From positions 1-24,906 of the IMG/VR virus record IMGVR_UViG_3300020205_003601: DNA of 24,906 bases; one strand, 5' to 3'. Below are positions 7,551 to 12,418 of the stretch, piece by piece. The position numbers were made by a program, and so were the translations under genes. Origin of the DNA: a virus. How positions within the stretch are numbered: position 1 is the stretch's first letter; each line of letters starts with the position of its first letter. The notes below the pieces were generated by a model that had not been told where the DNA came from, did no database searches, and saw nothing but the letters and a program-made list of their open reading frames with translations.

Positions 7551-7572
7551 GGCCGGGGCTTTCGCCCCGGCC
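7551..7572 (-). terminator. Rho-independent-type terminator after the major capsid gene
   Basis: This is a perfect inverted repeat with a 9-bp stem, GGCCGGGGC / GCCCCGGCC, and a four-base loop. On the minus strand it is followed by TTCTTCTTAT, a T-rich tail. It begins 22 bases after the capsid stop codon. It should end or reduce transcription after the capsid gene and partly shield the oxygenase and neck genes from capsid-level expression. Confidence 0.85.
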
Positions 7573-7594
7573 CGCAACTTTATCTCTTTGGTTA

Positions 7595-8860
7595 TCAGGC
7601 TTCTGGTGCGGCGTCGAATTCAACTTCGACAAACGACTCAGGGCGCTTGACTGCAAGCGCAAGGCGCTGCTCCGCCAGAACCGCAACTGCGTTCCTGATG
7701 AAGAAGTCGCTGTGCTGCTCGGCAACGCGGATGCTGCCTTCCATGCGGTCGTACAACGTGGCGCCGATACCGAACGAACCAACAAGAGCGAAGCCCTCGG
7801 TGATTGCCGGAGTCATTACCATTGGTAGACGCCACAGGCGTGCTTCGGCACCGAGAGAAACCGACATGACCATCAAGTGACGCTCTTCAGCATCCTTGGT
7901 CAGTTCGATGTCTTCCATGTCGTTCGGGTGAACGATGATGCCCGTTGGCTCGTAGTAGGCGAGCAACGACTTGGTGATAGCGCGACGCACTGCGTCAATT
8001 CGCGTATCGCCAACGGTGCCTGCGCTCCACACTTGCGACTGGATGCCCGAAGTCTCACGGATACCGGTCAGGTTCGAACCTGTGCCGTCACCGTTAAGAA
8101 TTTGGTCATCTTCCACAAGACGAAGGCCGTACAGCAACTCGTTGTCGATGATTCCACGAAGGGTTGGTTCATCGTCAAGTACGTTGCGGTGAGCAACTTC
8201 GAAGTGAGCAATCGTGCGCACTGGGGCTTGTACACCAACCACTGTCATGGACGACTGCGGCTTGGAAGCGAACACTGCAGGTGAACCTGAGCGCTCTGCA
8301 ACTGTTGCAGCGTTGTTGGTAAATCCGCTCACACGGAAATACTCAATCATGTTCGTGGTGGTCTGTTGTACTGGGAACAAGTCGCGAACTCGCGAAGTGC
8401 GCTTGGCGCGCTCAACGATGCCTTCACGCTGCGGGGTGCCGAAATCGCCAGGCGTACCTGATGGCAGTGCAGTGAAGATGTCCTTAACTTGGAATGGTGC
8501 ATTCATGCTGTAGCCATTACGGCCATTGCCGATGCTCTTGAACTCGTCAGACTCAATGAAACGCTGACCAAGGGACTTGCCTTGGCTTGAGGTCAGAATC
8601 TTAGGAGCCACTGCTGATGCAGATGAATTCTCTGCCCATGCCTTGACTTCTGAGAGACCTTCCAGCGCCTCAATTTCTGAACGGATTTCGCGAGCCTTGG
8701 CAAGTCCTGAACGGAATGCCTCAACATGCTTTGCTTCAACTTGAACTTCTGGGCCGCCCTCTTCACGGTTGGCCTCGACATGGTCGACAATTGTGTCGTT
8801 CTGTGCGAGGACATCCTTCAGGGCACCCTTAAGTTCCTTCAAACGGCTATCGTAAGCCAT
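7595..8860 (-). CDS. Major capsid protein, HK97 fold
   Basis: This 421-aa protein has the HK97 arrangement. Residues 1 to about 95 are a charged helical delta or scaffolding region (RLKELKGALKDVLAQND, HVEAFRSGLAKAREIRSEIE). The capsid domain follows, with SLGQRFIESDEFK, NMIEYFRVSGFTNNA, VGVQAPVRTIAHFEVAHRN, the 'l-x-GDGTGSNLTGI' loop and FALVGSFGIGATLYDRM. The C-terminal strand contains EQRLALAVKRPESFVEVEF. The family polymerises into the icosahedral shell, and the delta region is normally removed by the phage protease after assembly. The start follows AGGAG at good spacing, and the gene has its own promoter and terminator. Its G+C is visibly higher than that of the flanking genes. Confidence 0.95.
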   Translation of the reverse strand: MAYDSRLKELKGALKDVLAQNDTIVDHVEANREEGGPEVQVEAKHVEAFRSGLAKAREIRSEIEALEGLSEVKAWAENSSASAVAPKILTSSQGKSLGQRFIESDEFKSIGNGRNGYSMNAPFQVKDIFTALPSGTPGDFGTPQREGIVERAKRTSRVRDLFPVQQTTTNMIEYFRVSGFTNNAATVAERSGSPAVFASKPQSSMTVVGVQAPVRTIAHFEVAHRNVLDDEPTLRGIIDNELLYGLRLVEDDQILNGDGTGSNLTGIRETSGIQSQVWSAGTVGDTRIDAVRRAITKSLLAYYEPTGIIVHPNDMEDIELTKDAEERHLMVMSVSLGAEARLWRLPMVMTPAITEGFALVGSFGIGATLYDRMEGSIRVAEQHSDFFIRNAVAVLAEQRLALAVKRPESFVEVEFDAAPEA

Positions 8861-8899
8861 AATCGTTACTCCTTTTAGAGTGTTTTAACTAGTGGGACC

Positions 8900-8915
8900 C
8901 GAGGTAAGCACCTCG
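8900..8915. promoter_or_regulatory. Hairpin in the 5' leader of the capsid mRNA
   Basis: This is a perfect 6-bp inverted repeat CGAGGT / ACCTCG around a four-base loop. It lies between the predicted transcription start (about 8918) and the capsid ATG at 8860. A hairpin at the 5' end often stabilises an mRNA, as with T7 gene 10, but that role is inferred. The ribosome binding site (AAAAGGAG) lies farther downstream and is free. Confidence 0.6.
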
Positions 8916-8924
8916 TTGTAACAG

Positions 8925-8953
8925 AGTATGCTACAACATAAACACGTTGTCAA
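8925..8953 (-). promoter_or_regulatory. Sigma70-like promoter of the major capsid gene
   Basis: On the minus strand a perfect -35 box TTGACA (8948-8953) is followed after exactly 17 bases by CATACT (8925-8930), which matches four of six bases of the -10 consensus. It lies in the only clear gap (about 100 bases) just before the capsid gene. The predicted leader is about 58 bases and holds a small hairpin. Together with the terminator after the gene, it would let the host RNA polymerase express capsid protein as a separate strong unit. Confidence 0.7.
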
Positions 8954-8961
8954 GCATGGTG

Positions 8962-9267
8962 CTACTTCTTGTCTTCGTCGTCGTCCTCGTCATCTTGGAA
9001 GTCATCAAACAACTGCTCAATCAGAGTGAGAGAACCTGTACCAATTGGTTCAACCAATACCGTTCCCTTAAAGGTTATTTTTGGTGCCGGGACAGTGCTT
9101 TTGAGAATTGAAGCAACCTTTTCCAGTACCGCAGCCGCTATAAATGGGGGCACCGAACCAAGGTCCACGTGGATTGGTTCCTCCAGGTCATCATTGGATA
9201 CGGAGATGGTTATTACGGGAAATCTCAAGTCTCCGTCGTCTTCAAATGTGGTAGTACTATTCGTCAT
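8962..9267 (-). CDS. Small acidic hypothetical protein before the capsid gene
   Basis: This 101-aa protein has a mixed core (FPVITISVSNDDLEEPIHVD, VPPFIAAAVLEKVASILKS, KITFKGTVLVEPIG) and an almost purely acidic end (FDDFQDDEDDDEDKK). I do not recognise the fold. Acidic tails of this kind occur on small head-assembly proteins and on DNA mimics, but neither is shown. The ATG lies inside the end of the gene upstream (11-base overlap), so translation is coupled. The gene ends just before the capsid promoter, and its stop region abuts the -35 box. Confidence 0.7.
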   Translation of the reverse strand: MTNSTTTFEDDGDLRFPVITISVSNDDLEEPIHVDLGSVPPFIAAAVLEKVASILKSTVPAPKITFKGTVLVEPIGTGSLTLIEQLFDDFQDDEDDDEDKK

Positions 9268-9451
9268 CTTCGCCCAATTGAAAAAAATTCCTAAAAGCCT
9301 CTGCTAAATTTTTGCCCTCTTCGGTTGGTCCGTAAAGCCACTCCCCATCGTTGTCTATTCCGACAACTTCTATCAGCCCAATTTCGCGTAAGTGATTTAT
9401 CTCTTTGATTAATTCTTCATCGTGATCAAAAGGGGAATCGCTAAGCGACAT
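9257..9451 (-). CDS. Small winged-helix-like protein
   Basis: From the ATG at 9451 this gives 64 residues. That start has AGAGG about nine bases upstream and overlaps the phosphoesterase stop by 11 bases. A longer frame exists, but its extra residues lie inside the phosphoesterase gene and look like a shadow. The sequence ELIKEINHLREIGLIEV, then GEWLYGPTEEGKNLAEAF, has the helix, beta-wing and helix pattern of a winged-helix domain ('l-i-x-G-x-x-x-x-x-T-x-E-G'). It could be a regulator of phage or host genes. Confidence in the exact function is low. Confidence 0.65.
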   Translation of the reverse strand: MSLSDSPFDHDEELIKEINHLREIGLIEVVGIDNDGEWLYGPTEEGKNLAEAFRNFFQLGEDDE

Positions 9452-10625
9452 ACTCAACACCTCTGAATATCCCTCTGCCGTTATAAATCCACATCTGTTC
9501 GTAATTGAACCACTCTTCTCCGACGCCCTTTGGTTGATACTGAACAAGGGCAAGTCCTTGCTGCCAGTTTTCCGCACCCTGCATTAAAGGTCTGCCAAAC
9601 TCATCTGAACCAGACTTAACTGAGGGTACAGCACCGTCGATTCTGCACAGACATCCCGGACTTGCGGCCATGATGGTTCGTGGTCCCGACTCAGATACTC
9701 GTGTTCTGTACGCAACCTCCACACGATGAATGTGTCCATAGATAACAGATTTATGTGCATCATTTAGATACTTGGTTGTTGTTGAACTGTTTGAATTAAC
9801 CCTGTCGCCATGCCTAATAATCAAGTTCTCATTTAGCGCAATGAAGGATTCGGGATACCCCGGAAGGTAATCAACACCAAAGTCGTCCATTCGGCAAAGG
9901 TTCGGAACGGAAAGCACCGGCCAATTATCTCGTAACTCATCATTGAGTTTTCCGCGCGTCAATCCAAACGCCGCCTCTGCATTTGACTGGATATACCTTG
10001 CAAGACGTGCTTCGTGGTTCCCTGCAATCCAGGTTATCTTTGCGTTTGGTGCCGCGGTTCTTACTTGGGCGCAAAGTAATGTCGCCCTATCGATGGTGGC
10101 TTGTGTCAATTGTTTGAATGTTGGCGCAGTTAAATATTTTCCAAACTCGGCAAAGTCAAGATTGTCTCCAAGCATGACAACCCGGTCTGGGTTTACGTCT
10201 TCAACTAGTTTTAGCGCTACAGAAAGCGCAGCCTCATCATGAATTGGTTCAAGTTCTGCATTCTGCTCTAGTGATTTTTTGTAATAGCCCATTTGGATAT
10301 CCGGCAAAATAACTGCGGTCTCCCAATTTTTTGTTTTGCGAGATTTGCCTTTATTTTTTGGGACGTTGTATTTTGGTCCCTGCTGAACAACGGGCCATTG
10401 TGGACCCTCTGCCCACTTTGGACTCAAAATAAGACTTGCTCCTTTTAGGTCGTGGATTATCGCCTCTCCGGATTCGTCTTTGGTGACAGTTTGCCACTTA
10501 CCTATTCGCATTGATTTGATTGAGCCGACGTCTTCGGGTTTTATGTTGTGCTCTTTTAGTAATTTTGCAATTGTCTCAATGCTTTGATTGGCTTTTGCTT
10601 TTTCCATATCGCTCGAAAAACTCAT
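9441..10625 (-). CDS. Calcineurin-like metallophosphoesterase
   Basis: This 394-aa protein has an N-terminal region of about 100 residues, which may bind a partner or nucleic acid, and then a calcineurin-like phosphoesterase domain. The metal-ligand motifs appear in order: D109-x-Q111 (ILPDIQMGY), G153-D154-N155-L156-D157, G202-N203-H204-E205, H272 (RHGDRV) and G297-H298-I299-H300. The first motif has Gln where the family consensus is D-x-H. Members hydrolyse phosphoesters, including nucleic acid ends, cyclic nucleotides and proteins. The substrate is unknown here. The ATG overlaps the helix-turn-helix gene upstream by four bases (ATGA), and AAGG lies nine bases before it. Such genes are frequent in actinobacteriophages. 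Confidence 0.85.
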   Translation of the reverse strand: MSFSSDMEKAKANQSIETIAKLLKEHNIKPEDVGSIKSMRIGKWQTVTKDESGEAIIHDLKGASLILSPKWAEGPQWPVVQQGPKYNVPKNKGKSRKTKNWETAVILPDIQMGYYKKSLEQNAELEPIHDEAALSVALKLVEDVNPDRVVMLGDNLDFAEFGKYLTAPTFKQLTQATIDRATLLCAQVRTAAPNAKITWIAGNHEARLARYIQSNAEAAFGLTRGKLNDELRDNWPVLSVPNLCRMDDFGVDYLPGYPESFIALNENLIIRHGDRVNSNSSTTTKYLNDAHKSVIYGHIHRVEVAYRTRVSESGPRTIMAASPGCLCRIDGAVPSVKSGSDEFGRPLMQGAENWQQGLALVQYQPKGVGEEWFNYEQMWIYNGRGIFRGVEYVA

Positions 10626-10882
10626 TTGGTTACCTTTACATGTGTGGACCTGTTGCTGGATTTGACCTTATTGACTCGGCGCCATTGATTAATTGCCCAA
10701 ACCCCGCACTCAATCCCATTTTCCATTAGGACTCGCGAAATGGTTCGCGAAGAAATCACATCATCTAGCAGAGCGCTTCTTAAACTCTCAGCGTCTTTTT
10801 TCGGTAATTCAGTGAGAAAATAATCTACTTTGAGTTTTGCCAACCGATTGGTTTGCGTTTTGCACTCTTCGTAAATATCCAT
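10622..10882 (-). CDS. Small helix-turn-helix-like protein
   Basis: This is an 86-aa basic protein. Residues 38-68 (DDVISSRTISRVLMENG, then GVWAINQWRR) fit a helix-turn-helix in which 'S-x-R-x-I-S-R-x-L' forms the first helices and 'w-a-I-n-q-W-R-R' the recognition helix. Similar small domains occur in phage repressors and small terminase-like proteins, so either is possible. It starts a three-gene block with the phosphoesterase and the small winged-helix protein. GGAGG lies unusually close to the ATG (three bases). Confidence 0.65.
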   Translation of the reverse strand: MDIYEECKTQTNRLAKLKVDYFLTELPKKDAESLRSALLDDVISSRTISRVLMENGIECGVWAINQWRRVNKVKSSNRSTHVKVTK

Positions 10883-10946
10883 ATGCCTCCGTTGTGTAAC
10901 CGCCTATATATAACGATAGCACACGGTTGACCATTGATTGGGCATT

Positions 10947-10970
10947 AATTGGTCCGCGCACGGACCAATT
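10947..10970. terminator. Perfect 10-bp hairpin between head gene and HTH gene
   Basis: AATTGGTCCG (10947-10956) pairs perfectly with CGGACCAATT (10961-10970) across a four-base loop. On the minus strand it begins five bases after the stop of the acidic head protein gene. There is no T-run after it, so it may be a weak or factor-assisted terminator, an mRNA-stabilising hairpin or a binding site for the adjacent helix-turn-helix protein. The rest of the 92-base gap holds an AT-rich TATATATA stretch at about 10905 but no convincing complete promoter. Confidence 0.55.
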
Positions 10971-10974
10971 GCTT

Positions 10975-12408
10975 TTACTTGTTGAGGTCCTTCAACAAGT
11001 TGTGGAACTCTTTGAGGTCCTCAAAAGTGATGGATGCCTTCTGCTCTACGGGGGCTGCTGACTCTTCGGCAATCTCCTCTACAGCAGTTTCTTCCGTCTT
11101 TGCCTCTTCGGCAATAATTGCCTCAGCCTTGACTTCTTCGGTCTCAACTTCTTCGGCCTTGACTTCTTCGTCCGCCGGCACTTCTGTCGCAGCAACTTCT
11201 TGCTCTGACTTTACCTCGTCCGCGACAACCTCTGTAATGACAGTGTCATCGACAACTGCTTCGGTTTTTTCTTCGGTGTCAACTTCTGCGAGTCGTTCCA
11301 GAATCGCCGAATTGGCTTTGATGAGTTCCTCAACTTGCGCGCGAAACTCTTTGTCAATACTTTTCATTGCTGGCTCCTCATCATCGTCTCCATAATCGTA
11401 GTCATCTTCTTCGGTCCCAGTGGGCAAGGCTTCCTCTACCTTCAAACCGTCACCTCGGGCGACCACGGTTACATTGGTTGCGTGCCAAGCCCCGTGCTCC
11501 CCTTTTTCGTCCTCGTCAGCGTCGCTACCGTCGTAATCATCAGGCTTTTCGGTCATATTTGGGTTATGCCACACCCGAATTACGTACGCCGGGTTGTCCT
11601 CGGACCCCTCAATTTCAAGACCCTGAGGTTCGCCTCTGGCCATCCCTTCGGTGACAATATCGACGATGTCTCCGTAATACCTGCCCTTTGAGGTCTCCCA
11701 CGAAACGATTGATTCTTTTTCCATCATTTCACCCGCTTTTTCCGTAACGACAAACGTGCGGAGTTTTATTTCTGCGTAATCGACCTCGTAGAACTCGCCG
11801 GTTCGCTCACCAGCCTCATTGAGTTCCTCAACAAGCGCTACGTCGTCTTCGGCTTCGATGACAATGCCCTTCATCTCTTGCTCTCCGTCAAACCAGGAGA
11901 TATTGGTGTCTGCGTCGATAATGTTGTCCATGTCTTGAAGTCCTTTTACGGTGAGGTCTAGCGTTTCCGCTAGTGGGGCATTAATTAGTCCTTTAAACAT
12001 CATAATCGCATCTACGTTTTCATCTGACTTTAGTTCAGGGGCATCTCGACCCATTTCTTCGTAATGCTTGGCGATATGGCGGTACACGCCCTGTCTTGCT
12101 GCACCACGAAGCACTGTCCCCTGTCGTCCACCGTTCAGAACGGCGACCGAGTTTCCGAGAGCACGACCAGACGCTGCGCCGGCCTTACCGCCCGCATCAA
12201 CATAATGATGGATAAACGAATAATGAGTTTTCCTAGTTCCCTTGGTGTTGGGGAGTTGGAATGCGAAAATGTCGTTGAAGTAAGCGGGTGTTGCTGGAGA
12301 GCGCATTTTCTTAAACTGCGCAGTTCTATCCCACGCAGAAGAAGAGTCAACAGATGTTGAGTGAGAAGGAATAACGCGACCGTTAGGCCCCGTATCCTTC
12401 AACTCCAT
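10975..12408 (-). CDS. Acidic head-module protein sharing a domain with the prohead protease protein
   Basis: The ATG at 12408 has GAGGAG six bases upstream and gives 477 residues; an ATG at 12426 is also in frame but has no good site. Residues 5 to about 135 (RVIPSHSTSVDSSSAWDRTA, FAFQLPNTKGTRKTHYSFIHH, SVAVLNGGRQGTVLRGA, VYRHIAKHY) are paralogous to the C-terminus of the protein encoded just upstream. Two beta modules follow. The second (SIVSWETSKGRYYGDIVDIV, then GSEDNPAYVIRVW) resembles the HVA1/TUDOR-like domain seen in phage head proteins. The last 120 residues are Glu/Val/Ala-rich repeats (EEVKAEEVETEEVKAE). Probable role: assembly or scaffold-like factor, by inference. Confidence 0.75.
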   Translation of the reverse strand: MELKDTGPNGRVIPSHSTSVDSSSAWDRTAQFKKMRSPATPAYFNDIFAFQLPNTKGTRKTHYSFIHHYVDAGGKAGAASGRALGNSVAVLNGGRQGTVLRGAARQGVYRHIAKHYEEMGRDAPELKSDENVDAIMMFKGLINAPLAETLDLTVKGLQDMDNIIDADTNISWFDGEQEMKGIVIEAEDDVALVEELNEAGERTGEFYEVDYAEIKLRTFVVTEKAGEMMEKESIVSWETSKGRYYGDIVDIVTEGMARGEPQGLEIEGSEDNPAYVIRVWHNPNMTEKPDDYDGSDADEDEKGEHGAWHATNVTVVARGDGLKVEEALPTGTEEDDYDYGDDDEEPAMKSIDKEFRAQVEELIKANSAILERLAEVDTEEKTEAVVDDTVITEVVADEVKSEQEVAATEVPADEEVKAEEVETEEVKAEAIIAEEAKTEETAVEEIAEESAAPVEQKASITFEDLKEFHNLLKDLNK

Positions 12409-12418
12409 ATTGTGCTCC

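Noticed and set aside
7537-7835. Minus-strand frames of 82 and 65 aa overlapping the capsid end
   Set aside because: They overlap the certain capsid gene in another frame and one runs through the terminator hairpin.
9452-9577. Longer start for the small winged-helix protein (106 aa)
   Set aside because: The extra 42 residues lie inside the phosphoesterase gene and have no sensible start site, while the ATG at 9451 has AGAGG upstream.
10949-11691. Plus-strand frames of 148, 118 and 95 aa in the head gene region
   Set aside because: They are Ser/Ala-rich antisense shadows of the acidic Glu-rich tail and adjacent beta modules, without ribosome sites or motifs.
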